Shown here: positions 1-11,100 of the stretch, one piece after another
How positions within the stretch are numbered: the stretch's first letter is position 1
Layout of the letters: the number at the start of each line of letters is the position of its first letter
DNA from: Gymnorhina tibicen
Taxonomy: Eukaryota > Chordata > Aves > Passeriformes > Artamidae
DNA length: 64,000 nucleotides
Direction: 5' to 3'
NCBI GenBank assembly: GCA_013399875.1
Contig: VXAZ01006396.1
Location: forward strand, 69,076 to 133,075
Notes under the pieces: model-generated
Databases searched by the model: none
Seen by the model: the letters and a program-made list of their open reading frames with translations, nothing else
Told to the model about the DNA's origin: nothing
Made by a program: the position numbers and the translations under genes

Positions 1-68
1 GGGGGGGGCGAGAGGAAGGAAGGAAGGGGAGAGAGATAGAGAGGGAGGGAGAGAAAAGAAGAATAGAA
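1..68. repeat. polypurine tract
   Basis: The window opens with eight G residues and continues as an almost unbroken A/G tract (gaagg, gaga and gggag units) to about position 68. A C/T-rich stretch follows at about 105-136. Purine-pyrimidine asymmetry of this kind is common next to CpG-island promoters and can adopt triplex or other non-B structure. It may also begin directly after an assembly break. Confidence 0.7.
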
Positions 69-94
69 ATAATGCAGTTCCAGACATTTTGTGC

Positions 95-102
95 TATAAA
101 AG
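95..102 (+). promoter_or_regulatory. TATA-like box (TATAAAAG)
   Basis: TATAAAAG lies between the purine tract and a pyrimidine-rich stretch. It matches the core TATA consensus, and a start site would be expected near 125-132, inside the pyrimidine stretch. The downstream sequence (about 137-580) is CpG-bearing. Whether it is used as a ZNF516 promoter, or at all, cannot be told from sequence. Confidence 0.35.
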
Positions 103-136
103 CTTTCCTCCTCCTCGTCCCTCCCTCCCTCCCCCC

Positions 137-680
137 ATTACTATCTTCGGTGATCATTAGCATAGCGCCGAGTCGCGATCCTAATGCGAATTAAGCACTT
201 GGGCAAGTTGAGGAAAGTTTGGATGGGTAAACTTTGCTATGAAGGAAGAAGGTGGGGTGCTAAAACTGGCAGTACGTGTGGGGAGGCGTGTGGAGCATGA
301 CAGCCGGCCGTTGTTTTTCCCCTCAAACCAGCTAACCTCTGCAATTAACTGGTGGAGACAAACCCTGTGTTTTAAGCCGAAAAGTGTCGGTTTGGAGTCA
401 GCACCATTTATTAGGAGCGTTAATAAGCTCCCAGCAGCAGACAGGGATCTTCTGGGGAATGCGCATTGTGTGTGCCCGGAGCTTATCCTTTACGTTACCC
501 CTATAGATACGGAGGCGCTCCGGCACTGGACGTGCAAATATCATTTTGCTCGGACTATTTTCGAAACATTAATTCTGTTCTTTATTTAATCCAGATGCAG
601 GGTTCCCCTCCCCCCCTTCCCATTTGCTGCCTTATTGTTGGTGTACATTTTCTGAAAAGGCGACTGGTGTAACCTGTGGA
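137..680. promoter_or_regulatory. CpG-bearing segment upstream of the CpG island
   Basis: CpGs are frequent here (for example around 165-190, 280-310, 375-420 and 510-565) although overall GC is moderate, unlike the CpG-depleted intron further on. That suggests an unmethylated promoter flank. Open frames at 239-589 and 466-672 have no protein-like composition or family resemblance and I do not call them genes. A non-coding first exon could be here, but no convincing donor was identified. Confidence 0.4.
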
Positions 681-687
681 ATTTGAA

Positions 688-695
688 ATGCAAAT
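688..695 (+). promoter_or_regulatory. POU octamer ATGCAAAT
   Basis: An exact ATGCAAAT octamer, the consensus site of POU-domain (Oct) factors, lies about 380 bp upstream of the dense CpG island. A related GTGCAAAT occurs near 532-539. Eight-base matches arise by chance, so only the promoter-like setting supports function. Confidence 0.3.
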
Positions 696-805
696 AAAAG
701 CCTGTGGGAGTTGAGGCAGAACAAATCAGCATTTATAAAGTGAAAAAGATTTAATGTCTTTGAAACCACTGCGAGGTATTTTTTTTTTTAATAAGAACTG
801 AATCG

Positions 806-813
806 TGACGTCA
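806..813. promoter_or_regulatory. consensus cAMP response element TGACGTCA
   Basis: The full palindromic CRE (TGACGTCA), the high-affinity CREB/ATF site, lies about 260 bp upstream of the CpG island. Its central CpG is intact in a region where CpG is otherwise moderately rare. Mammalian ZNF516 has been reported as cold- and adrenergic-responsive in adipose tissue, a pathway that runs through cAMP, so the position is suggestive. Use in this species is inference. Confidence 0.4.
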
Positions 814-1366
814 AGTCGTTTGGGCAAGATTTTTGAATTTTTTTTTTTAAATGTCTGAAACACGGGTATGCGAAGTGCTTACAGGAAAAAGAGATTACAA
901 GATTAACATCTGTTAACATGATCGTTTATCTCCAGCCAAAAATAGGTCAGTCCTTTCTTAAGGAAACACGATTGCTGGGCGCATGATTAAATAATGAAAT
1001 TAGACTGATGAGTTCATAAATTAGACGCTGTGTCGACGTGCGTTAGGATCCGACCTATGACAAAAATATGTAATTCGTGGTCCGCCGGAGAGCGGTGCGG
1101 GGTCAAAGTCCCTTTTTGGGGAGAGGCGCAACTCTCTCGCCGCCTCCTCCTCCCCTCCTCTTCCTCCTCCCCTCGCTCCCCATCGTCGGGCGCTCCCCCG
1201 CCGCCTCCCAGCTCGCACCCAGCGTCTCCCCGGCTGGGGAGCAGAACTCTCCCAGCGAGCGAAGAAGTTTCCTCGGCAGGGAGGGACGCGGAGGGTGCCG
1301 CCGTGCAGGAGGTTTGGGGAATGGGGCAGGACGGACGCCGATCCGAGCCCCCGCCCGCCGGCGGCC

Positions 1367-1382
1367 CCGCCCCGCGGGGCGG
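1367..1382. promoter_or_regulatory. palindromic double GC box
   Basis: CCGCCCCGCGGGGCGG is a perfect 16-bp palindrome made of two divergent GC boxes (GGGGCGG on each strand), the binding site of Sp1/KLF proteins. It lies in the densest part of the CpG island, as in TATA-less promoters. Confidence 0.45.
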
Positions 1383-1515
1383 CCCCTACCCGCGGGCCCA
1401 CCCCTCGCCACCGCCCGGCCCAGCCCGGCCCCGCTCCGCTCGGCCCCGGCGTGTCGGGGCGCGGCGAGGGGGGACGAAAACCGCTGTGCCGCCGCCTTCT
1501 CCCGGCCTTCCTCCT

Positions 1516-1560
1516 GCCCAGCCCAGCCCAGCCCAGCCCTGCCCTGCCCTGCCCTGCCCC
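1516..1560. repeat. GCCCA/GCCCT pentamer tandem repeat
   Basis: Nine consecutive 5-bp units: four GCCCA, four GCCCT and one GCCCC. It is a short C-rich minisatellite inside the CpG island, with G-runs on the minus strand. It is a likely site of length polymorphism. Confidence 0.85.
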
Positions 1561-1870
1561 GAGCGCACCCCCGGCCCGGCCTCGTTACTGGTGTCTACTC
1601 GCCGTTCCCCCCGCAGCGCTGGGGTCCGGCTTTTTTTTGGAAGTAGGTGCAGAAGTGCCTTTATGAAAAAGCTCCTCGGGCCTGGCGGGGCCATCGATAT
1701 TTTGATTTTTGTGGGGTTTATTTTAATCCTATTATTATTCTGAGGCGCGTTCACCGGTTTCTGGAGATTCTCTCCCCAAAACTGGTGGCTGGCCGCCGTG
1801 CTCAGGGTCGGCTCCTCGGCGGCCGGGGAGAGGTCCCAGAAGCCCGCCCGGCAAAGGGCCGCTGCGCTTT

Positions 1871-4800
1871 GGCCCCATGCCACGGACTTTATTTCATGCT
1901 TGCTGCACTAAATGAGTTAACAGCCAACGGGTTTTTCATTAACTCGACTTGGCAACCGTGTATTTCGTTGGCTTCTCCCCCCACCATTCCCCCTCCCCAA
2001 AAGAAAAAAAACGTGTAATTTTAAGCAAAAGCTGAGTGGCATAACATGGGTTGATTTTGGTTTGGGAGGGGGAGTCTTTTTCCAAATCTTCTGCCAGATT
2101 TCCCTTGTGCCCCCATCCCTGGTCATGCTGTGTGGGTGGGATGATAGCTGAGAGTTTTATTTTGTGAGATGTGCTGTGTGTCCTGGTTTTTGACCATTGC
2201 ATTCCAAGGGTGTTTTAAGGCCCTGTGTGGCCTGGACCAAAGAGGGGGCTGCTGACCTTGTGGGAGGGCAGTGACCTTCAGCTGCACCCCCTCAGCCCCG
2301 CGAGGGATATGTGGATGGGGCCAGGGGGAGTGTGTACGTGTACATGCAGGGGAGCTAGGTGCTGCATGCATGCAGGGCAGGTGTATGCAGGGCTGGGAGG
2401 GGTGTTGTGGCAGGTGGATAGGAGTGTGCGTGGACAGATGCAGGGCAGGGATGGAGTATGTTGCATTGCTGCGTGGGAGCCAGATGTGTGTGCCTGCCTC
2501 TAGGTCCTGCTGGGTATGTGTGTGCATGGCAGAGTGAGGCTCACATGGCTCCGGGGTGGGGGAATGCTTCATTGAAGCAGGTGCATGTGTGCGCTCATGC
2601 CCCCGTGTTTGTGGCTGTGTCCCACAAGCGGGTGTGGGTGGTAGTGCATATTGGACTTCTCTAGTGAGGCCCCCATGTGCTTGCCCGCCAGGTTGGCTGC
2701 TGCCAGTGGGCTGAAAATAACTGCATTGTAAGAGGTGTTGGCTGTTTTGGGGGAGAGCAGTGCCAGGGAGGGGTGGTGGTGATGGGAGCAAAAGTTTCAT
2801 CTCAGCGAGGAGTATGTTAGTAGTTTTGCTCCGGTAGTTTTGTCCATGGCAGCTGGCTGGGATGAGTTGTCTGTCAGTGAATGTTGTTGCTTTGTTTCTC
2901 CGCCACCGTGGCCTTCACCTCTGTCACAGCAAACTCACAATCATCAGCCTGGTAATCTGCTACTCTGTGCACCCCAACTTTGTCCCACCAGGGTGGGCCA
3001 CAGCGGTTTTTGGAGCTTTCCCTCTGTTGAAACTGGAAGCTGAAGTTGCATAGGAGCACCTGTGGTGTAATTAGTATCAAGGTGCGGATATTCCAGGAGA
3101 CATCTTTAGTTTCACAAGAGTAGCTGCCATAGCTATCTTGAGTGAGTTTTGTATAATAAAGTCATTTGTATGGGGCTCTGTGTTACTGGCACAAGCACAC
3201 CTTTACTAGCTCCTGGTGTAAACTGGTTTTTAGCTATCTCTAGAAATTCTTGCCTGGGGTTTGTTTTCAAGCCTTTAGTTCCTATAAAACTGAGTGGTGT
3301 TGAAGTGACACCTAGTTAGTGATAAGTACTGTGGAGTTTGTGTGAACAATAGGGCATTAGAAAGCCCCCTCTAAGCTGTTAGTTTAATATGCAAAGATAA
3401 TACTTACAGAAAGGAGGGAAACAAGCATCAGTGAGAATAACATTGTCCTAAGGAATAATCTAAAGCATGTTTAAGGAGCGGAGTGGTCTTTGTTAGCACA
3501 GCACCTATCTAAGCTTAGCACAACCTTCTAAGCTCCTGTACCAGACAAACTATGTATTACTCCCTCCATGAATGTGAATGACTATTTCTCTGTGCATCAC
3601 AGAAAAGGGTTTGCATCACTAGGGTGAAATCTACCTACTGTTACTTGCAAGTGACCTCAATAACTCTATCTGCCTAGAATGGAACAACATTTTGTAGATT
3701 AAAGTTTTCCTGTGGCAGTGACTAATGTATTTGCTTTAAAAATTAGGTTCATTGTATGATTTTATAATTGGTCATAGTATCATGCTGTCACCAAGATTTA
3801 ATAATAGCAATTATCAATGCAGAAGCATTCATTGAAGGGGTTGAAGATGATTGTGCCATTGTTCTGAATCTCTCCCTGTTGAATTGATCCTCGTTTTAGC
3901 AAAGGAGGATGTTTATGTCTTAACTTCTTACAGATCACCTTCAGAAGCTGGGCTGTTGGCTTCAGTTGACTGAAAAATGAGTAACCTTTAGAATGCACCC
4001 TGCTGTGGGTGCTTACACCAGAGGGTTCAGCCTGGAAGAGTATCGTCATAGAAGGGGTGTAGTTACCAACTCTTAAAAACTTTGGGCAATCTGTTTATTT
4101 GGAATTCTTGTTGTTTTGTTTTTTTGTCTTTGTGTGCGGGTGACTTCAACAGTTATCTTTAGTTACCCATAACTATTATTTTATATAGTTATACATATAT
4201 ATATGTATAGTTACGGATAAGTATCATCTGTCTGTAGTTACCTATAACTCCAGTTATCGATAGTCATCTGTCTATGGTTCTGTGTGATTAAGGTCTGGTG
4301 AGTTTTATACTGAGGTTCCATCTAATGAAGGGCGTCTATATTTAGTATGATCCAAAAGCTGTCAGCTTTGAAAGGCCTAACTTCTGTGAAGACTTCAGTT
4401 CGTGCCAAGAACTTCCAGGACTTCTCTGGGATTAAATGCCGTACGTAGAATGATCCAGTGCATAAGCTTTCACTGAGACCAGTGATGAAGTCTGTACATG
4501 TGTACTTAAACTGGAAATCTGGGTTTGACTATACTGTTTCTTAAAGTCATCAAAGTAGAAAGCTGAAATGCAAAGTGATTGCATTTTGCAGGAAGCAACT
4601 TGTCCAAGCTTGCAAATTTCACAAGAAAATATGCCTGTTTAAGTTTTTGAGACACAAGTATGAATTTGTAGATACATACCTTTTAAGCCTGAACGGGCAT
4701 TGGATTTCTGTGCAGAAAGGAGAAATGGACTTACTACTGCTTGCCACAACCATGTGATGTTCTTCAGTTGGGTAAGAGCATGTACAACCATCCTAAAAAC

Positions 4801-5180
4801 TGACTTGTTGCTTGTGAATCCACTGCTGCCCCATAATAAGCACCCTTTCCACTCCGATTGACTCCTGGGAGTTGCATGAGGGTGATTCTGGGTGGAATTA
4901 CAGTTTCTCTATGCGAATCTGAAATCCTTAGTTATATTGGCTCTTAATCAACTAAAACTTACCATGGTCATTTTTTTTTCTCTAGCCGTAAACTTAATCC
5001 AGATACCTAATCACAGTGTGGCAAAAAAAACAGGGGAAAAAAGTCACATTTATTTGATTAGGTATCTGCAATATAAATATTTGAAACTTGGAGCAACATT
5101 GCTTTTTCAAAGCAGACATCTTACATGCTGCAAATATTTATACACTTCGGTGCTAGGATAAAGCTGTTCTGATTCAGACA
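1871..5180. other. non-coding, presumed first intron, proximal part
   Basis: No gene is supported. From about 2220 to 2680 the sequence is rich in TG/CA with little CpG, as a decayed methylated island shore would be. From 2800 on it becomes ordinary AT-rich intron-like sequence. A small cluster of GTTA-containing direct and inverted repeats lies at 4150-4275. Frames such as 2123-2800 (minus) and 4892-5161 (plus) lack coding character. Confidence 0.6.
4190..4209. repeat. 20-bp perfect AT-rich palindrome
   Basis: The sequence from 4190 to 4209 equals its own reverse complement, with a central (AT)n core flanked by TATAC and GTATA. Two near-identical 14-bp copies of a palindromic GTTACC-ATAAC motif flank it at 4161-4174 and 4236-4249. 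Confidence 0.75.
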
Positions 5181-5260
5181 CTGAAGGCAAAATTCTGTTT
5201 TTCAGTTACCCACTGTAACTGCACAGAAACTCTGTACAGTACTTGGGAGTTAGAATGACT
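5181..5260. repeat. fragment of an ancient amniote interspersed repeat
   Basis: A run containing AAATTCTG, then CAGTTAC and CACTGTAA with a diverged continuation, resembles a hairpin-type repeat I recall as abundant in turtle, crocodile and bird genomes (units such as AAATTCTG-CTCAGTTACACC-GTGTAA). Recognition is from memory and the copy is diverged. A RepeatMasker run with an archosaur/turtle library would decide. Confidence 0.4.
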
Positions 5261-5619
5261 TAACAGATAGCAATATTTCTTGATTGTCAAGTCTATGTTA
5301 AAAGTAAATGAAACTTCCTTTCCTTTTCCAGCAGGAGCGACTCTACTAAATGTTATGTTAGTGAGCCCGCATTAAGACTTGCCTAGTGGATTATGGTCCA
5401 GGTAGTTAACACTGCCACGGCTTTCATTAGGATGATGACTTCATTACAAATGTTTACTTTCATTACCTAACTGTTAGTCAGCAAATGTTTGGTCTCTTGA
5501 TCTGCTGAACCTGCTTTGCCATTTGAAGCCAGCGAGCTCTCTTTCTTTTGGTGTGATGATTACTCAACGCTGGTTGTTCATTTTTTGATGTTGTGTACAT
5601 CTTGGTTATCTGCAGAGGC

Positions 5620-5820
5620 CCATCAGCGTTGTTACACACTTGGTGTTAGCAGTTTCTCCTTGCGTTCCTGAAACTGCATTACGGCAACAGCGCCTTGTGC
5701 AAATGAACGCGGGGCATTAAGCGTGTGTTCCGAGATTAAATTAGTGCGCGGACGGACAGAACTTGCGTCTCATAAGTTGCTACCAAACTGTTTATTGCCT
5801 AGTAAATTCTAGCAGGTCGC
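5620..5820. promoter_or_regulatory. isolated CpG cluster, candidate intronic enhancer or alternative exon
   Basis: About a dozen CpGs fall within 200 bp (for example at 5662, 5682, 5691, 5708-5711, 5722, 5731, 5747-5753 and 5765) in an otherwise CpG-poor, AT-rich intron. GC content is only moderate, so this is CpG retention rather than a GC-rich repeat. Such retention usually marks an unmethylated regulatory element or exon. An AT-rich homeodomain-like core (ATTAAATTAG) lies inside it. No open frame or splice pair was convincing. Confidence 0.35.
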
Positions 5821-8800
5821 ATAGCAGTAGCACATATCTGCTGTAAGGTAAGTTATTTACCACTGCCAAGTTGTGAGCTGACATTGCACATAGTGTCCAT
5901 TGCAGGGACACGGGCTGCTGAAGACTCTGGTCAAAACTGTTTTAAGTCATGGAGGAACAGAGGCTCTTTTCTGTGGATTCAAGACTGCTTACTTTCTGAG
6001 GACTACTTAAAATTAATTTTTGCTAACCTTTCATTTAAGTGATTGCATATGGAAAAGAACTTAATTTGTATCAGGAGGATATTGCGTAGCTTAACACTTG
6101 TTCAGCAAAATCCACATTTCATTACGGGCTCTTGGAGAAGCTGTAGGCCTGGCATTGCTGTTGTACCATCGTGGTAAAACCCAAGGTAACTTTAGTAGGG
6201 TGACTGAATTTACAGCGCTGGATGTGGGGATGAATTTAGCACACAGCACTTAGCTCCTAATTAAAGCTTATAGTATTACATCCGTAATCAGGGCACTCTT
6301 AGAATCTCTAAGAAATTACTTTTTGCTTTGTCTACTCTTCTCCCTTTTCTTTTTTGCCATCTAACTATGTGGTCTTGGGAGCTTGCTTCTCCATGTTGGG
6401 GCTGTCATATTTATGTCCCAAAGGAAATGCTTTCCAGCAGTGTACTTAAAATTGCAAAGTAGAAGAATTTTGTGGCTCCCCAAATCTTTAAGGCCGGTTT
6501 CTAAACTGATCTAGCTTTTAATCTTCTTTTCAAAGTAAAATAGAAACTACAAAGCATATGTAATTACAATTTGTAGCTATTTTTAGATGCCTGACATGTT
6601 TCATTTATAGTATAATGATAAAAACAAATATTCAGCACAGAGGCTAGACACACAATTTTCAAACCAACAGCATCCGCTTCAGCTATCCTGTGTGTATTTC
6701 ATACGTGTTTCCTTTGGTTCTTTTTTTTGTTGTTCTTTTTTGGCTGGGAGTGTACCGAAACTGTATGTCTCAGTACATGCTGGGGGGTGCAGAGAAAACG
6801 AGAGCTCTGTCTGTCAGGCAGGTCCTGTTGTGAGTGTTTGCTGAAAACCGGATCGTATGTCAGTGAGTTTTAACGTACTGCACACACACACACAGACACG
6901 CACGCACGCATGCTTTGCTTTTCCGGCAGGTATAATAAAGGAAGAACGGTGAGTTGGCTTGTCACTATTTTTACACTGCATAGAAATGCTTGTGTTGGCT
7001 TATTACAGGGATAAAGCTGACTGAATAGTAATTTTTCCTTGTCTTTTTTAAAAAGATGGTGAGCAGTGAAGTGGTGTTAGTTTTCAGTAAAGAAAGAGGG
7101 AGAGAAGCTGGTGGAAATTGAGGTGTTCTAGTCGCAATTGTAGCCTAATTTTAAAATGATCATGTTTACTTATTTAAAAATAGATTTGGGAGTGAAATTA
7201 GCCATGTTCTTTGTTTTTAAAAGGGTAACGTGTGCGCACTCACCATATGGTAGCATTTAACCTATATTGTATGAGCTGACAACAAGTCACATTTATTCTC
7301 TGATTTATTTCAGTGTTTCAGAATGTTCTTTTTCTGAAAGCTAGTGCAATAAAAGATGCATTTAGGATTGTGCAATGTAATTGTCTGTAGCTGTTTTGCC
7401 TCATTGTTACAATGATACCAGGTTCATGAGTAAGCAATATTTTTCCCTTCTGAAATAATTTCCTTAAGAAATAGTCGTTCTCTGAATGTTGAAATGGTTT
7501 GCGGGAAGAGTTATGAACAATAGCCAGTGACACGGTGTGTTGTAAAGGATTGCGGGGCGAGGTGTTACAGTCTCTGCTGGCTGAAACTAGAGCTGCTCCT
7601 TTGATGGTTGAGTATGTGCTTGCAAAGTCTTTCTNAGAGCTTGCTTAGTTGTCTGTTTTAATGGATGCATTCGGTCTTCCTTTGCGGTAGACTGTGAGGC
7701 ACCTGTATTGGTGAGCTGGTACCAGTATTGGCAGCCACAAGTATGATAAAACCATGAATCAGGCAGCTTAAGGATTCACTTAAACTATGCAATTAAGGAA
7801 ATAAGATACCTTATTTTCCCATTTGGATTTCCCTGGGAGTTGTATTTTTAGGCTTTCTTTCCCCTGTGCCATCCTATCTGTGCACATCTTTGGGGTTTCA
7901 GGAGATGAGGCTCTACTGCAAAGGCCCAAAGTGTGCAGTAAATAGGAGTTAGCCCCATACATCGCCTGAGAACTTTCAAAAGTCAGTGGCACTCCTCACT
8001 GAGGTACTAGTTGCTCACCATCTGTCTCTTAAAGTAATTTCTTTTAACCTTGGGACTCTAAAATATTTCAACAAGGTTATTCATGTGTTTGTGTGAAGTG
8101 TCTATAAGTGTACTGAAAAACTGCTAAGCTTCTAATTTCAACATGGTGTTTGAATACTAATGGATACCAATTAGGAATGGCTGACGTTGTAATTTATAGA
8201 AGTTGAAAGGAGCATTAAACACCACCCTTCCAACACTAAATACAGCTTTTCCTCCTGTGTGTAGCTGCTTAGTGAAACCAAGGGTCTGTCTTCCAGATTG
8301 TTGTGCTAGCACGTTGATACATCCTTGGATAAACCACCAGGCTCATGTATTATCACATCAGTCCCTTTGCAACATCCTGTGTGTAACTGTACCTTTAGCT
8401 GATTAACACAATGCTTTCTTGGTACTGTTTTTGATGGCTCTGTGAATGCTTACTTTAAGACCTTTTTTAAAGAAGTGTTTTCATCACTAAAGAGAAAAGC
8501 TGTATGAAATCTATAAATACTTACTTCAATTAGATTTGCTCTGTCTCTTTTTTTCCTTTCCCTCCAGATAAATTTTACCTCAGTAATGAATGCTGTGATC
8601 TTCAATGCATAATTTATATTGACATTAATAATGATAGTTGGAGAATATTTTAAAGCCAGTTTGAGAAAACATGACAATTTATGTTGATAACCTTGGTCCC
8701 ATTAAATTTGAACAGATTTTAGTAGAGAGTTGTGACTATCAGTGGTATGATGAAATAACCCACTTCTTTTCATTGTGGCAAGCATATTGGAGAGTTCATC

Positions 8801-11060
8801 TTATCATGAGCGGTACATACCAGGTGTCAAGTGACATGCCAGACACACAGCTTTGCTTCTGAATGACTCTTTCCAATTAGAAAGTAATGGCTTTAACGGG
8901 ATCAACCAAGTAATCGGAGTCTGTCAGTTCTCCATTGCCAGGAGGTGTATATTTGCAAATGTTATTTATTTATCTGCTTTTTAATGAGTTGCAAAATTGT
9001 TGGTAACCTTGAGTAAATTTGGGGGGTGGTGGAAATGCTATGTGGAAATTGTGGGATTAATGGTTTAGCAGTTGGGATTAAAAATAGTCTCAGCAAATTG
9101 CCCTGTTGATACTGAAGCCAGAATCTGTTAATGGGGTTACAAGCAGATTGGTTTATCGGTCATTTATTTTCTAGGTTGATTAGGGATTATAGGTTGCCAT
9201 CACAAAAGTAAGCAGTGCAAAAGGCAAGGATTGCTAATATTTCACTTCGAAGTTTCATGTGCTTATAAGGAGGGTGTCTGGAGTTCAAAAGTGGCTTCTA
9301 GATGGTGGGCAGCCTTTCCCCTCAGATTTTTATATTCTGAAGTAGATGTCTAAGGAGCCTAAGTATTGTAAAGGGGTGGTTTGACTTGGTAAAAATTTTG
9401 GCTGAAAGATGGTACAAAACAATAATCTGTGAAATTCATGCAGGCTACTAAGAAAATTTAAAGTGCCTGCTGTTGAATTGCCTGTTGTTGTGTCTCCTGT
9501 TTCAGTGCAGAACCCAGGGTGTTTCTTACTCACAACAATGTGTATCATGTGCAGCCTATGCAACAGAGTGGTGGCTTTTGTGTGTCCTGTTCTAACCTGC
9601 AAAAAAACTCCTGTGTACCTCTGCATGACAGAATCCTATAACTGCCACCTTTTTATTGCAGATCACACATTTGTCTCTGAGCTAGGGATGGAGTTGCAAA
9701 CCGGGGCATCTCCTCTGAGTCCTCATAAAAGGATGACAGCCATGATGGAGCCCTTTAGCTATTACTCTTATCTTCTGCTGTCTAGCTCGGGAGATGCTGT
9801 GACTTTCACACTCTTTGGTACCTTGTCCTGATGTACAGCTTGAGATAACCTAGTGACATTTATTTGGCTTTTCAATACTTGCCAAGTGAAATGCAATGAA
9901 ATAGCAGGTGAACATTTCTGCAACTTTTTAGCTAGATGTGGAGCACTGCGCAAGTCTGGTGGAGAGAACCATAATGATTTTTGTGTCCTTGGCTCTGACA
10001 GAAAATAAGGGGGAGAACAAGAAATTTAAGAAGAGAAATGCTGACTTGGTTTTTTAAAGAAGTGGAAGATACAAGCTTAAAAGGAATCCTCTGGGGACTG
10101 GCTGGTCTGGCAGGCTGGTGAAAGGGAAAGAAACGGGGACCTTGAGGTGTAAGAGATCAAGCTAATTCCTTACCCTTCTAAAGACTAGGTCTTCTTCTGT
10201 CCTTGCAGAAAGCTTGTCCATGCTTCCTGCAGGTTCTTACACTGGTATCCAAGGATCAAGATTTGTATCACCAGCCTGGAGAGGAAGACAGATGGTTACC
10301 TGCTTAATGTCGCTCTTCTGTGAGTTTTGTGCTCCTGGAGGATGGGAGAGAGAGTGTAATGGACTTGATGAAGGATGAGCAGCCCAGGGCAGTGACAGGG
10401 TCAAGAAGTTTGTCTGAATTTTGGTTCAAGTCTTTTCTCCTGCAGTTCGGTTTGCAGACCAGAGCAGGTTACTCTGGAGTGTGTAGGGAGCTTAAAGCTG
10501 TCCTGCTGGCTCAGTGGGATTGGGAATGCTGCCCTCTGAGTTGGTACTTCCTCTGAACAGGAAAGAAAACCCCCATTGCTTGGTACAGTCTCTGTCATTT
10601 GTGATCCCCATGGAAGAAGAACACTCTCTCAAACTAAACACTCTTCAATATGTAAGAAAAAGGCCAAGGTGATCAGAGTTGAGAGTCTGACAGCTAAGAA
10701 GATGCTGGACATGAGACAGATTTTTATTTTCTTACAAACCTGGTTTATTCTGCTTTATTCATTGTATTTTACAGTTTGAAGAAGATAACAGTATTTGAAG
10801 GGCTTAAATCTTAGTTTCTCATTCTGATATGCAAAATGAAGTTTTGAACTTCAATCTTCTTTTAAAAAGAAAATATCTGTGTTGGTATAGCAGTATGTGA
10901 AGATAGGAAAATAGTTTTGTGGATGAATAGTAAAAATGCTCTTCACATAGTCCTCCCTACTTTCCTCCCATGCTGTTAGGGTCTCATGGATTTTGACTCT
11001 ATTCAAGATGTGGAATCTTACGGCAGCTCTGTGAAGTTTATTGAAGACCAGATAACCAGA
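5821..11060. other. non-coding, presumed first intron
   Basis: AT-rich intronic sequence. It holds a CA microsatellite (6881-6910) and a single ambiguous base at 7635. Scattered frames of 60-122 codons (longest 9463-9831, plus) have no domain, no recognised homologue and no coding-like composition. I see nothing else. Confidence 0.6.
6881..6910. repeat. (CA)n microsatellite with CACG variants
   Basis: Seven CA dinucleotides, then GACACG and three further CACG/CGCA-type units. It is a short imperfect microsatellite. Confidence 0.85.
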
Positions 11061-11070
11061 ATTACTCCTT

Positions 11071-11100
11071 GTGTAATTCCACCCACAAGTGGAATTACAC
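11071..11100. other. perfect hairpin: 12-bp stem, 6-base loop
   Basis: GTGTAATTCCAC, a CCACAA spacer, and GTGGAATTACAC: two perfectly complementary 12-base arms. Part of the flank is also directly repeated: CTTGTGT precedes the left arm and recurs after the right arm. The stem is too short for a typical microRNA precursor. It could be a paired transcription-factor site or the remnant of a small inverted-repeat element. Confidence 0.7.

Larger units (their letters stand above)
1070..1870. promoter_or_regulatory. ZNF516: CpG island, probable ZNF516 promoter or first-exon region
   Basis: About 800 bp of very GC-rich sequence packed with CpG, strongest at 1180-1620, with several GC boxes (Sp1/KLF-type) and a C-rich pentamer repeat. 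It has sharp edges against AT-rich DNA on both sides. It is the only dense CpG island of this kind in the window and lies about 40 kb upstream of the first coding exon on the same strand, typical for a gene with a non-coding first exon and a long first intron. Long open frames on both strands here (for example 1030-1743 plus, 1386-1883 minus) are low-complexity Pro/Arg/Ala translations expected of GC-rich DNA. Transcription could be bidirectional. Confidence 0.65.

Noticed and set aside
1030..1743. 237-codon open frame (and overlapping frames on both strands) in the CpG island
   Set aside because: Stop codons are rare in GC-rich DNA. The translation is Pro/Arg/Ser/Ala low complexity and similar-length frames are open on the opposite strand; no family resemblance.
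9463..9831. 122-codon plus-strand frame
   Set aside because: No recognisable domain, no splice or promoter context, length within chance expectation for 64 kb.
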